Below are positions 13,313 through 21,441 of a stretch of 64,000 bases of DNA, one piece after another. The position numbers were made by a program, and so were the translations under genes. The first letter of the stretch is position 1; each line of letters starts with the position of its first letter. The DNA comes from Chloroflexota bacterium (GTDB lineage: Bacteria > Chloroflexota > Anaerolineae > Caldilineales > Caldilineaceae), in NCBI GenBank assembly GCA_016861025.1, contig BOKO01000002.1, forward strand, positions 1 through 64,000, in the 5' to 3' direction. A model generated the notes under the pieces. It saw only the letters and a program-made list of their open reading frames with translations, made no database searches and was not told where the DNA came from.

Positions 13313-14533
13313 CTACGCCAACACCAACTCTTCCTCTTTTTCCCGCGCCGGGAAGCCGCAGAACTGGTCATAGTCGATCAGGTGCGTCACTGTCGGGTGA
13401 TCACCGCAGAGCGGGCATTTGGGATCGCGTTGCACCTTGAGCGTGCGGAAGCTCATGTCGAGCGTGTCGATCAGCAGCAAACGACCCACCAACGGCTCGC
13501 CGATGCCCAGAATCAGTTTGATCGCCTCGATGGCCTGGATCGAACCGACGATGCCGGGCAGGACGCCCAATACACCCGCTTCGGCGCAGCTCGGCACTTC
13601 GCCAGGCGCCGGCGGTTCGGGATAAAGACAGCGATAGCAGGGGCCGCCTTCGACGCCATGTTCGGGCGCATCGGGCAGATAGACGGTCGCCTGCCCCTCA
13701 AACATAAAGATGCTGCCGTCGACCAACGGTTTGCCGAGCATGTGGCAGGCGTCGTTGACCAGGTAGCGCGTTGGAAAGTTGTCTGACCCGTTGAGCACAA
13801 TGTCATATTGGCGGATGATGTCGAGCGCGTTGTCGCTGGTCAGCGGTTCGTTGTGCGGCACAACCTTGACATCCGGGTTGATGTCGCGAATACGGTCAGC
13901 GGCGGACTCGACCTTGGGGCGGCCCACGTCCTTGTTGCCGTGCAAAAGCTGTCGTTGCAGGTTCGAGACATCGACCACGTCGAAATCGACGATGCCGAGC
14001 GTGCCAACGCCAGCCGCAGCCAGGTACATCGCCGCCGGGCTGCCCAAACCGCCGGCGCCGATCAACAGCACTTTTGCTTCCAACAGCTTGATCTGTCCGG
14101 CCTCGCCCACTTCCTTGAGCAGCGTGTGGCGCGAATAGCGCAACCGCTGATCCTCGGTCAGTACACGCGGCACAGTAAACTTGAAGCCAGCGTTCTTCCA
14201 GCCATTGAAGCCGCCGATCATGGAATAGACATTGGTGTATCCCATCTCCTTGAGGTTGCGCGCCGCCAGCAACGAACGCACACCGCCCGCACAATAGATC
14301 ACCAGCGGCGCATCGCGGTCAGGCGCATACTGCTCGATCTGCAGCTCCAGATAGCCGCGCGGGATAAAGAGCGCGCCCGGCACGTGTCCCTGCACAAACT
14401 CCTCGCGCTCGCGAATGTCGACGATGGTTACATCGGCGCGCTGGTCGATCTGCGCCTTCACCTCATGCGCCGTCACTTCGGGCACTTCGCGACGTGCGCG
14501 TTCCAGCAGTTGATCACGGTTGATCTGCGCCAT
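13313..14533 (-). CDS. Sulfur-carrier adenylyltransferase/sulfurtransferase (MoeZ/MoeB-like, N-terminal rhodanese)
   Basis: The 406-residue protein combines two domains. Residues about 15-120 are a rhodanese with active-site Cys81 in CAGGVRS. Residues 125-385 are a ThiF/MoeB adenylating domain with GAGGLGS (158-164), a DNFPTRYLVND motif and two zinc-type pairs (CYRC, CPLC). Such enzymes adenylate the C-terminal Gly-Gly of a ubiquitin-like carrier and convert it to a thiocarboxylate with rhodanese-borne sulfur. In mycobacterial MoeZ the rhodanese is C-terminal; here it is N-terminal. The gene follows cysO by 3 bases, which makes that carrier its likely substrate. Confidence 0.9.
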   Translation of the reverse strand: MAQINRDQLLERARREVPEVTAHEVKAQIDQRADVTIVDIREREEFVQGHVPGALFIPRGYLELQIEQYAPDRDAPLVIYCAGGVRSLLAARNLKEMGYTNVYSMIGGFNGWKNAGFKFTVPRVLTEDQRLRYSRHTLLKEVGEAGQIKLLEAKVLLIGAGGLGSPAAMYLAAAGVGTLGIVDFDVVDVSNLQRQLLHGNKDVGRPKVESAADRIRDINPDVKVVPHNEPLTSDNALDIIRQYDIVLNGSDNFPTRYLVNDACHMLGKPLVDGSIFMFEGQATVYLPDAPEHGVEGGPCYRCLYPEPPAPGEVPSCAEAGVLGVLPGIVGSIQAIEAIKLILGIGEPLVGRLLLIDTLDMSFRTLKVQRDPKCPLCGDHPTVTHLIDYDQFCGFPAREKEEELVLA

Positions 14534-14536
14534 GAT

Positions 14537-14815
14537 TCACCCCTGTCCGCCTGCCATCGCCGGCACAATCGAAACCTTATCCTCGTCGCTCACCGGCGTA
14601 TGCATTCCCTGCAAGCCGCGGATTTCGCTGTCATTGACAAAGACATTGATGAATCGCTTGATGTTGCCGTCATCATCGAGCAGGCGGTCAGCTACGCCCG
14701 GATATTGCGCATCGATTGCCTGGATGATCGTGCCGATGTCCTCGCCGGCCACTTCCACCTTTGCTGCGCCGCCGGTCAGCCGCCGCAGCGGCGTCGGCAC
14801 ATAAACCGTTGCCAT
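14537..14815 (-). CDS. cysO: CysO/MoaD/ThiS-like sulfur carrier protein
   Basis: The 92-residue ubiquitin-like protein starts VYVPTPLRRLTGG and ends VSIVPAMAGGQG. The pattern (TGG near the start, RFINVFVNDSEIR, DKVSIVPAMAGG) matches mycobacterial CysO more closely than MoaD or ThiS. CysO carries sulfide as a C-terminal thiocarboxylate to CysM. Unlike CysO, two residues (Gln-Gly) follow the Gly-Gly and would have to be removed before activation. ATG 14815 has GGGAG 6 bases upstream. It is the first gene of the operon, behind the leader described at 14972-15307. Confidence 0.85.
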   Translation of the reverse strand: MATVYVPTPLRRLTGGAAKVEVAGEDIGTIIQAIDAQYPGVADRLLDDDGNIKRFINVFVNDSEIRGLQGMHTPVSDEDKVSIVPAMAGGQG

Positions 14816-14971
14816 GAAACGCTCCCTTTTCTTCTTACTATGACTTGTTGCCAATTCGTTCTTGTTGCCACTGCTCCGCCAGTTGTGATTCTTTTGGTTC
14901 ACAAACCGGGTTTCTGTTGGAAGCCCGGTCTGTTTAGCCACAGGTTTGCCTCGTTGTAGCGTCGATGCAAA

Positions 14972-15006
14972 CAAAAACGCCGAGTCATCAAGCGATGAAC
15001 TCGGCG
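14972..15006 (-). terminator. Intrinsic terminator in the cysO leader
   Basis: On the minus strand an eight-pair stem (CGCCGAGT with ACTCGGCG), extended by CATC/GATG across a one-base bulge and a four-base loop, is followed by TTTTTGTTTG. It lies about 155 bases before the cysO start and about 265 bases after the promoter at 15280-15307. It would stop leader transcripts, either as an attenuator or as the end of a small RNA. Confidence 0.8.
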
Positions 15007-15083
15007 CAACACCTATTCTATCAATTGTCATGCATAACAGCCGTTTGTTGTTGCTGGTCTATGCACTCTTTTGGAATGTTCTA

Positions 15084-15200
15084 GAGTTTTGCTCAGGCTC
15101 ATCGCTTGCAGTCAGAGACAGCGGGAAACTACCAGCGCCATGCTGGCTGTCCCCGCTATCGACACAAGCAAGTTGGCTGTGAAGCCTTACTGCAAAACTC
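15084..15200 (-). ncRNA. Structured leader RNA of the cysO operon (candidate riboswitch/attenuator or sRNA)
   Basis: On the minus strand GAGTTTTGC (15192-15200) and GCAAAACTC (15084-15092) form a perfect nine-pair closing stem. Inside are a hairpin with AGCGGG/CCCGCT (15152-15157, 15120-15125) capped by a CCAGC/GCTGG stem, and a small GGCT/AGCC stem. CAAGCGATGA (minus strand, 15099-15108) is perfectly complementary to TCATCGCTTG in the downstream terminator (14989-14998). A competing antiterminator is therefore possible. I do not recognise a known riboswitch or T-box class. All pairings were found by eye. Confidence 0.5.
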
Positions 15201-15279
15201 GTGATTCATGCCCTTTTGCTATTTACTACTTGCTAGTTGCTACAACACGTCAAACTGGTCGAATTTCAATGTGGACAAA

Positions 15280-15307
15280 AGTATACTCGACATCATTGTG
15301 TTGTCAA
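15280..15307 (-). promoter_or_regulatory. Consensus sigma-70-type promoter of the cysO leader
   Basis: On the minus strand TTGACA (15302-15307) and TATACT (15280-15285) are separated by 16 bases. This is the best-looking promoter in the window. It directs transcription into the structured leader and the cysO operon, with initiation expected near 15272. The surrounding gap 14816-15489 (674 bases) holds no protein gene. Confidence 0.75.
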
Positions 15308-15489
15308 ACTTCAACTGTCCACAACACAGGTTTTGCAAGCACGCAGATTCGTTCTTTGAATAGAATCTTGGCGCATTCACACCGGTAGCATCCGTAATGC
15401 CTGTTACGCTTGGCGTTGTCAATACGTTTGACGTACAATCGTCAGAATACAATCAATGTCTGATGTGTACATAATATAGCAGGAATTAA

Positions 15490-17400
15490 ATGATAATGGC
15501 CGCGTACCCTCTTCAATCTTTGCTTTCGGCCCGCCAGTTTGTGTCACCGCAGCGCGTGGGCGACCGTCTTTACTTCATCAGCGATATGTCTGGCCGCCTC
15601 AGTCTTTATTCGATGCGCGTAGGCGGCAGCGTGCCGGAGCCATTGATCCCGCCCGACGTGGCGCTGCCCAATCCGCACCATCTCGACGGCGCAGTCGCCT
15701 ATCGTGTGCTGCCGTCGCTTGGCAAGATTCTACTGATGCTCGACCGCGACGGCGACGAGAATTATCAGCCAGTCTTTGCGCCCATCGACGGTGGGTTGCC
15801 AGTTCCAGTCTTCGGCGACCGTTTCGCCGGCCAGCAGGTCTTCTGCACCTTCTGCGATGCGGAGCGCAACCTGGCGATCTTCAACGTCGATCCGCGCACG
15901 TCACCGCAAATGGAGGGCATCCTGGCGAATCTGGCAACGCTCGAATTGACCAGCCTGGGGACGAGCCTCTACGGCAATTTTGCGGTTGCGCACAGCGACG
16001 ATTTCAGCACCATCTTGCTCGCCGATCAATATACGTTTGGCGACGTGGTCTGGTATCTGTGGCGCAAAGACGAGGGCGAGCGTCGTCTGCTGTTTGGCCT
16101 TCCACTCGACCAGCGCACCGAAGGACAGGTCGTCCAGCCGAATGGTCTGGGCAATGCCGAATTCATCGGCGATGAAGGTGTGTTGTTTGTCAACGCGCTG
16201 TTCAACGACCAGTATGGTCTCGCCTATTTTCGGCTCGACGCGCCTGATCAGCTTCACGAGGTCGCCATCCAGGGGACAATCCACCGCGGCGTGGGCGAGC
16301 TGGTGGGGCTGAAGGCAAGCACAAGCGGTCGCCATGTGTTGCTCTACAACATCGACGGCGTTTCATGGGTGTATGGCGGCAGTTTCGACCGCTACAACCT
16401 CATTTTTCGCATCGACCGCATTTTGGTCGGTCAAGGCGCGTTGAGCGATGGTGTGCTCGAGTCGCTCGCCATCGATCAGACGACTGGAACGGCGGCGCTT
16501 TCCTTCTCACAGGCGACATCCCCCTCTCAGCTTTATGTGCTCGACGCCGAGGACAACCTGGCGCGGCAGACCAACGAGCGCATCCTCGGCATCCCGCAGC
16601 ACGTGCTGGCGCGCGGGGAAGATTATCCGTACACCTCGCACGATGGGCTGCGCATCTCGTCGCGACTCTATCTGCCGGCGGCGGAGCTTGGCTACAGCGC
16701 CCCGCGCCCGGTGATCTTCTACATCCACGGCGGGCCGCAAAGCCAGGAGCGCCCCGATTTCACCTGGTTCTCGATGCCGTTGATCCAGTTCTTCACGCTC
16801 AACGGCTTTGCTGTGTGGGTTCCGAATGTGCGCGGCAGCAGCGGCTATGGATTGAGCTACATGAAGCGCGTCGACCATGACTGGGGCGGTCTCGACCGTC
16901 TTGATCACATCGCCGCTTTCGAGCTGCTGCGCAAGGACGAGCGGCTGGACATGGAGCGAGTCGGCGTGATGGGGAGATCGTATGGCGGATTCATGACGTT
17001 GACGCTGGCTGGGCGTCACCCCGAATTGTGGAAGGCGGCGTGCGATATGTTCGGCCCCTATAACCTCTTCACCTTCATGGAGCGCATCCCGGAGGCGTGG
17101 AAGACTTACTTCTACATGGCGGTCGGTCATCCAGAAAAAGACAGGGAATTCCTGACCGAACGCTCGCCGAGCACCCACCTCCATCAACTCGCCTGCCCAT
17201 TGCTGGTGATCCAGGGCGCCAATGACCCGCGCGTCGTCGAGCGTGAGTCGCGCGACGTCGTCGAACAGTTGCGAGCGCAGGGCAAGGAGGTCGAGTACAT
17301 CGTCTATCACGACGAAGGGCACGACATCATCAAATACCCGAACAAGGTCGATTGTTATACGCGCATCACTGAGTTTTTCAAGTTGCATTTACGGCCTTGA
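15490..17400 (+). CDS. S9 family prolyl oligopeptidase-type serine peptidase
   Basis: The 636-residue protein has an N-terminal beta-propeller (about 1-370) and a C-terminal alpha/beta-hydrolase domain. The catalytic triad is visible as Ser497 in GRSYGG, Asp579 in GANDPRV and His611 in DEGHDI. The oxyanion region is HGGPQSQERPDF. It belongs to the acylaminoacyl-peptidase/dipeptidyl-peptidase-like branch, which cleaves short peptides. No signal peptide is seen, so it is probably cytoplasmic. AGGA lies 5 bases before ATG 15490; ATG 15496 is an alternative. The sulfurtransferase follows after 10 bases. Confidence 0.92.
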   Translation: MIMAAYPLQSLLSARQFVSPQRVGDRLYFISDMSGRLSLYSMRVGGSVPEPLIPPDVALPNPHHLDGAVAYRVLPSLGKILLMLDRDGDENYQPVFAPIDGGLPVPVFGDRFAGQQVFCTFCDAERNLAIFNVDPRTSPQMEGILANLATLELTSLGTSLYGNFAVAHSDDFSTILLADQYTFGDVVWYLWRKDEGERRLLFGLPLDQRTEGQVVQPNGLGNAEFIGDEGVLFVNALFNDQYGLAYFRLDAPDQLHEVAIQGTIHRGVGELVGLKASTSGRHVLLYNIDGVSWVYGGSFDRYNLIFRIDRILVGQGALSDGVLESLAIDQTTGTAALSFSQATSPSQLYVLDAEDNLARQTNERILGIPQHVLARGEDYPYTSHDGLRISSRLYLPAAELGYSAPRPVIFYIHGGPQSQERPDFTWFSMPLIQFFTLNGFAVWVPNVRGSSGYGLSYMKRVDHDWGGLDRLDHIAAFELLRKDERLDMERVGVMGRSYGGFMTLTLAGRHPELWKAACDMFGPYNLFTFMERIPEAWKTYFYMAVGHPEKDREFLTERSPSTHLHQLACPLLVIQGANDPRVVERESRDVVEQLRAQGKEVEYIVYHDEGHDIIKYPNKVDCYTRITEFFKLHLRP

Positions 17401-17410
17401 GGAGGGACCG

Positions 17411-18268
17411 ATGGCATTTACAACGTTGATTTCGCCGGCGGAAGTCGCCGCGCATCTGGATGACCCAGACTGGGCGATTGTGGACTGTCGCTTTGCGCTG
17501 GCGGATCCGGCGAAGGGGCGGCGTGACTATCTCGCCGCGCACATCCCCGGCGCAGTCTATGCCCATCTGGACGAAGACCTCTCTGCGCCAATTATCCCCG
17601 GCCAAAGCGGCCGCCATCCACTGCCTGCCATCGACGACTTTGCAGCGAAGCTTTCGCAATGGGGCATCGACGACCGCACGCAGGTCGTGGTCTACGACGA
17701 CAACAGCGGCTTCATTGCGGGTCGGCTATGGTGGATGCTGCGCTGGCTTGGACACGACGCCGCAGCGTTGCTCGACGGCGATTGGCGGCTCTGGCTGGCG
17801 GAAGAACGCCCGACGCGCGCCGACGTCGAGATGCGCGCGCCGCGCACCTTTGTCGCCCGTCCGCGTCCACACCTGCTCGCCACCGCCGACGAGATCACCG
17901 CAAAACTCGGCGACCCGGCGCTGCATCTCTTCGACGTGCGCATGGCGGAGCGCTATCGCGGAGAAAACGAAACCATCGACCCGGTCGCCGGCCACATCCC
18001 TGGCGCGGTCAATGCACCGTACACGCTCAACCTCGACGCCGACGGACGCTTTCTCGCCGCCAACGAGCTGCGCGAGCGCTACGAAGCTTTGCTCGGCGAT
18101 GCGCCTGTCCACGAGGCGATCTTCTACTGCGGCTCCGGCGTCAGCGCTGTCCACGACCTGCTCGCCCTGGAGATCGCCGGCCTGGGCATGGGGCGACTTT
18201 ACGCTGGTTCGTGGAGCGAATGGATCGCCGACCCGGCGCGCCCGGTGGCGACAGGATCGACGCCGTGA
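17411..18268 (+). CDS. Two-domain sulfurtransferase (thiosulfate/3-mercaptopyruvate)
   Basis: This 285-residue protein has two rhodanese domains. The N-terminal one is inactive in appearance (DDNSGFIAGR at the active-site loop, no Cys) and the C-terminal one carries Cys240 in CGSGVSA. CGSGVSA is the loop type of 3-mercaptopyruvate sulfurtransferases, while classical rhodaneses have CRxGxR/T; loop length alone does not settle the donor. A GGAGGG ribosome site lies 4 bases before ATG 17411. It is cytoplasmic. The next gene starts within its stop codon (GTGA overlap). Confidence 0.92.
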   Translation: MAFTTLISPAEVAAHLDDPDWAIVDCRFALADPAKGRRDYLAAHIPGAVYAHLDEDLSAPIIPGQSGRHPLPAIDDFAAKLSQWGIDDRTQVVVYDDNSGFIAGRLWWMLRWLGHDAAALLDGDWRLWLAEERPTRADVEMRAPRTFVARPRPHLLATADEITAKLGDPALHLFDVRMAERYRGENETIDPVAGHIPGAVNAPYTLNLDADGRFLAANELRERYEALLGDAPVHEAIFYCGSGVSAVHDLLALEIAGLGMGRLYAGSWSEWIADPARPVATGSTP

Positions 18269-19371
18269 ACAAAACGCTCTTGACGCAGCGCTGCGGCGCA
18301 ATGCGCGCTGTAGCAGGCGCCGGCTTGCTCTTGTTGCTTGTCCTGGCGCTAAGCGGCTGTGCGCGCACGCCTGCCACACCGCCGCCTTCCGCCCCTCGCC
18401 CCGCCGAACTCACCTTGCCCGAAGGCTTCGCGGCGGAGCTGGTCGCCGACGGGCTGAACGGCCCGACGCAGATGATCGCTGGCCCTGATGGCCGGCTGTG
18501 GGTGGCGCAGCTCAATGGCGGCGAAAACGACGGCAAGGGGCAGGTGCTGTCGATTAACCCGAATACAGGCGCGCGCCGCGTTCAGCTTGAAGGACTCTAC
18601 AAGCCGACCGGCATCGCCGTTCACAGCGGCGTGCTCTGGATCGCATCTGGACGCGACCTGTTGCGAGCCAACATCGGCGCCGATGCGTCGGTGGCGCCGC
18701 CCGAACCGGCGCTGACCGATCTGCCCTTCAACGGGCGCTCCAACGGCGTGCTCACCGTCACGCCGCACGGTGAGATTGTCTATACAACCAGCGGAAGTCG
18801 ACTCGGAAACTCCGCCGCGCCTGGCTCCGCTACACTCTGGGCGCTGACTCCGCAAGACCCGACCAACCCACGCCCGCTGGCGACCGGGCTAAAGGGCGCC
18901 TACGGCCATACCGTCGATGCTTTGGGTCGCATCTGGACGACCGAGATCGGCGACGACCCGATCGATGACGGCTATCCGCCCGAAGAACTCAATCTGATTG
19001 TGGTCGGCGCTGACTTTGGCTGGCCCCAATGCGCTGGCGACCGTCAGCCGGTGCAACGTTATGGCGGAACGGCGGAACGGTGCGCCGGGACGCGCGCGCC
19101 GGTTGCCCTCTTTCCGCCTGGCGCCACGCCAACCGGCGTCGCCGTCACCCCATGGGATGAGACGATCCTGCTCGTGGCGCTGTGGAATCGCGGCGAGGTC
19201 GTGCAGGTGAAGATCACGCCTGAAGGCGACAACGCCGTGGGCGAAGTCAGCCCCTTTCTGACCGGATTGCGCAACCCGCAACACCTTCTCGTCTGGCGCG
19301 ACGGCAGCCTGCTTGTCAGCGACTTTGCAACGGGGACGATCCACCGCATTGTGCACAAGCCGGAAAATTGA
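18265..19371 (+). CDS. ScyD/ScyE-like beta-propeller lipoprotein
   Basis: The 368-residue product starts with a lipoprotein signal (hydrophobic run, then LSGC at about 29-32). A six-bladed propeller of the ScyD/ScyE and PQQ-dependent sugar dehydrogenase-like type follows: LPEGFAAELVADGLNGPTQM, LYKPTGIAV, NGRSNGVLTV, GFGWPQC-like 'DFGWPQCAG', LVSDFATGTIHRI. A substrate is unknown. The GTG at 18265 overlaps the previous stop and gives a complete signal peptide; ATG 18301 would shorten the n-region but keep the lipobox. It may be translationally coupled to the sulfurtransferase. Confidence 0.8.
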   Translation: MNKTLLTQRCGAMRAVAGAGLLLLLVLALSGCARTPATPPPSAPRPAELTLPEGFAAELVADGLNGPTQMIAGPDGRLWVAQLNGGENDGKGQVLSINPNTGARRVQLEGLYKPTGIAVHSGVLWIASGRDLLRANIGADASVAPPEPALTDLPFNGRSNGVLTVTPHGEIVYTTSGSRLGNSAAPGSATLWALTPQDPTNPRPLATGLKGAYGHTVDALGRIWTTEIGDDPIDDGYPPEELNLIVVGADFGWPQCAGDRQPVQRYGGTAERCAGTRAPVALFPPGATPTGVAVTPWDETILLVALWNRGEVVQVKITPEGDNAVGEVSPFLTGLRNPQHLLVWRDGSLLVSDFATGTIHRIVHKPEN

Positions 19372-19473
19372 ACACCTCCTTCAATAGATTTCGTCATATC
19401 ACACGTATTCCACACCCTGCCAGCTCATAATCGGGCGCACTTCATATTCATATTTGTCTCGGGTTTGCAATTG

Positions 19474-19494
19474 GTATATACTTTTTATATATAC
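19474..19494. promoter_or_regulatory. AT-rich palindrome in the vapB-like promoter
   Basis: GTATATA-N7-TATATAC forms a perfect 7-base inverted repeat 16 bases before the start codon, with TATATA boxes inside it. A TTGCAA at 19465-19470 could serve as -35. Antitoxins of the VapB/AbrB type usually autoregulate by binding such a palindrome over the promoter, so this is a likely operator. Confidence 0.55.
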
Positions 19495-19509
19495 TTGTGG
19501 AGAGAAACA

Positions 19510-19722
19510 ATGCAAATTGCGCGCCTATTTCCTAACGGACAGAGCCAAGCCGTGCGTCTCCCCAAAGAATTTCGCTTTGAGGGAGAGTGGGTCTATATCC
19601 GGCGCGCAGGCAACGCCGTGGTGCTGTTGCCGCAATATGCGCCGTGGGAGACGCTCTTCACCAGTCTGGAATTATTCACTGCCGACTTCGGCGCTGAGCT
19701 GGCGCTTCCAATCGCCCCGTGA
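19510..19722 (+). CDS. VapB-like AbrB-fold DNA-binding protein
   Basis: The 70-residue protein reads ARLFPNGQSQAVRLPKEFRF followed by an ExVxIRRxGNAVVLLP strand pair. This is the standard VapB (SpoVT/AbrB swapped-hairpin) N-terminus, followed by a short tail that in antitoxins embraces the partner toxin. GGAGAG lies 5 bases before ATG 19510. Its stop overlaps the start of the PIN-fusion gene (GTGA), as in vapBC operons. With the palindrome upstream it is probably an autorepressor. Its partner is not an ordinary toxin (see next entry). Confidence 0.85.
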   Translation: MQIARLFPNGQSQAVRLPKEFRFEGEWVYIRRAGNAVVLLPQYAPWETLFTSLELFTADFGAELALPIAP

Positions 19723-20915
19723 CAACGATCATGACAACGTGGAAGCCGATCAAGCTTCTGCTCGACGCCAGCTACTGTTTTTTCTTGATTCGCGGCCGGG
19801 TGCGCGCTGTGCAGGCTGCATTCGAGCACTATCGTCCCGGCGAGATCGCTGTTTCATCGTTGACCGTCGCCGTTCTTCAGAGCCAGGTGCGACGTTCGCT
19901 CGACCCAGAGCGCAATCAACGCGCTTTGGAACAGTTTTTACTGCCGCTGGTCGTGGTCGACTTCGATGGTGGGGCGGCGCTCACGCTTGGGCGCATCGGC
20001 GGGGGATCAAGCTTTGGCGACGCCGGACGCGCTCATGCCCTGCTGCTGGCCGCGCAGGCAATCCACCTCAACGCAACGTTGATCACGATGCAGCCAGAGT
20101 TGTACGCGGCAATCGATGGGTTGGCGCTGCGCGTCGGGCTGGACGCCGAGGTGGACAAAGCATACGTGGCTGCGTCGTCGATCACAACCGCCCAAGAGCG
20201 CGTGATCCGTATCAGCGGTAGTCACGACCTGTCGTTGACGTTGCTGGCGGACTGGCTCCACGCCGAACACCCAGACATCCGCATCGAAGCGGCGCACTCC
20301 GGCAGCTTGCGCGGGTTGGAGGCGCTTTTACAACGCCAGGCGCACGCAGCCGGCAGCCATCTGTTCGATGCAGCCACGGGCGAGTTTAACGTCGGGCCAG
20401 TGCGTCGGCTGTTTGAACCACATGCGATGCGCGCCGTGATCGTCGGCTTTGTCGAACGCACGCAGGGCATCTTGACGGCGTACGGAAATCCGAAGCAGAT
20501 CGGCGGCGTGAGCGATTTAGCGCGAGAGGATGTCGTCTTTGTCAACCGGCAGCCAGGTTCAGGCACACGCACCCTGCTTGACTATCAATTGCGGCAACTT
20601 AGCATCGACCCGCAAACAATTCATGGCTACGCACGTGAAGAAAGAACCCATCTGGCCGTGGCGACGGCGGTGGCGCAAGGCGCAGCCGACTGCGGCATGG
20701 GCATCCAGGCGGCTGCGCAGGCGCTTGGCCTGCACTTTATTCCTGTTGTGCAGGAGCGTTTCGATCTGGTGGTTCCGCTCGAGGTTTTCGAGAGTGCGCT
20801 ATGGGCGCCGCTGCAAGTGTTGCTTCAGCGTTGCGACGCCGCCTTCTGTGCACGTGTGGCTGCGTTGGGCGGATACAGCACGCAGCCGATGGGGCGCATT
20901 ATCGCAGAGGTGTAG
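19719..20915 (+). CDS. Degenerate PIN domain fused to PBP-like molybdate/tungstate-type binding domain
   Basis: Residues about 11-138 resemble a VapC PIN domain (LLLDAS, VSSLTVAVL, LLAAQAIHLNATLIT). Only the first acidic residue (Asp16) is kept; the TVAE glutamate is Val52, and the later Asp/Asn positions are lost, so nuclease activity is doubtful. Residues about 163-370 match the PBP-like (PF12727-type) domain found on MoeA-like proteins and molybdate regulators: GSHDLSLTLLA, GSLRGLEAL, FVNRQPGSGTR, IHGYAREERTHLAVA, ERFDLVVPL. This suggests a cytoplasmic oxyanion sensor using a VapB-like protein as DNA-binding arm, placed beside the tungstate transporter. Starts at GTG 19719 or ATG 19731. 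Confidence 0.75.
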   Translation: MTTIMTTWKPIKLLLDASYCFFLIRGRVRAVQAAFEHYRPGEIAVSSLTVAVLQSQVRRSLDPERNQRALEQFLLPLVVVDFDGGAALTLGRIGGGSSFGDAGRAHALLLAAQAIHLNATLITMQPELYAAIDGLALRVGLDAEVDKAYVAASSITTAQERVIRISGSHDLSLTLLADWLHAEHPDIRIEAAHSGSLRGLEALLQRQAHAAGSHLFDAATGEFNVGPVRRLFEPHAMRAVIVGFVERTQGILTAYGNPKQIGGVSDLAREDVVFVNRQPGSGTRTLLDYQLRQLSIDPQTIHGYAREERTHLAVATAVAQGAADCGMGIQAAAQALGLHFIPVVQERFDLVVPLEVFESALWAPLQVLLQRCDAAFCARVAALGGYSTQPMGRIIAEV

Positions 20916-20952
20916 GGCGACTCTGATGCAGAGATAAAGAGCCTGCGGAGCT

Positions 20953-21372
20953 TCAATCCGACTCTGCCAGACGAATCAAACCGGCGAGGGTGGGTGTGAA
21001 GCCGCACTCCCGGTAAAACGACTCATATTGTGGTTCATAGTCGACATGGAGCCAATGCACACCTTCTCTGCGCGCAGCGGCGACGGCGTGCAACACAAGT
21101 TTGCGCCCGACACCGCAACGCTGCCATGCGGGATGCACCGTCGTGTCGACCAGAAAGGCATGAATACCGCCGTCCCACGCCACGTTGACAAAGCCGACAA
21201 GCTCTGTTGCCCATGCATACGCGCAGATATAGAGCAGGCTATGCTGGAATTGCGCCTTGAAATCTTTTGCGCCGCGTCCACCCCACGCTGCATTGAAGAG
21301 CGCATTCAGGGCAGCGTTCTCCACAGGTGGGCTGATGCGATAGTCGATAGCGTTCGATATTGATTCGATCAT
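20953..21372 (-). CDS. GNAT-family N-acetyltransferase
   Basis: The 139-residue protein (from ATG 21372; a GTG at 21387 would add five residues) shows GNAT motif A, VHPAWQRCGVGRKLVLHAV, with the Q/RxxGxG/A pyrophosphate loop, and motif B-like YEPQYESFYRECGF. It transfers an acyl group from acyl-CoA to an unknown amine. It lies on the opposite strand between the PIN-fusion gene and tupB and is convergent with the former. There is no clear ribosome site for either start, and no evidence ties it to tungstate. Confidence 0.85.
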   Translation of the reverse strand: MIESISNAIDYRISPPVENAALNALFNAAWGGRGAKDFKAQFQHSLLYICAYAWATELVGFVNVAWDGGIHAFLVDTTVHPAWQRCGVGRKLVLHAVAAARREGVHWLHVDYEPQYESFYRECGFTPTLAGLIRLAESD

Positions 21373-21441
21373 GGTATGTTCGATCACTGTAAGAAGGAAT
21401 AGGGAACGATTCAGACCTGGTTCAGTGGCTTTCAGGAGGCC

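Noticed and set aside
15084..15200. T-box, SAM, cobalamin or SRP RNA in the cysO leader
   Set aside because: The T-box GGTGGNACCGCG sequence, the SAM-I core, the B12 box and the SRP apical GGAAG loop are not found. I keep it as an unassigned structured leader.
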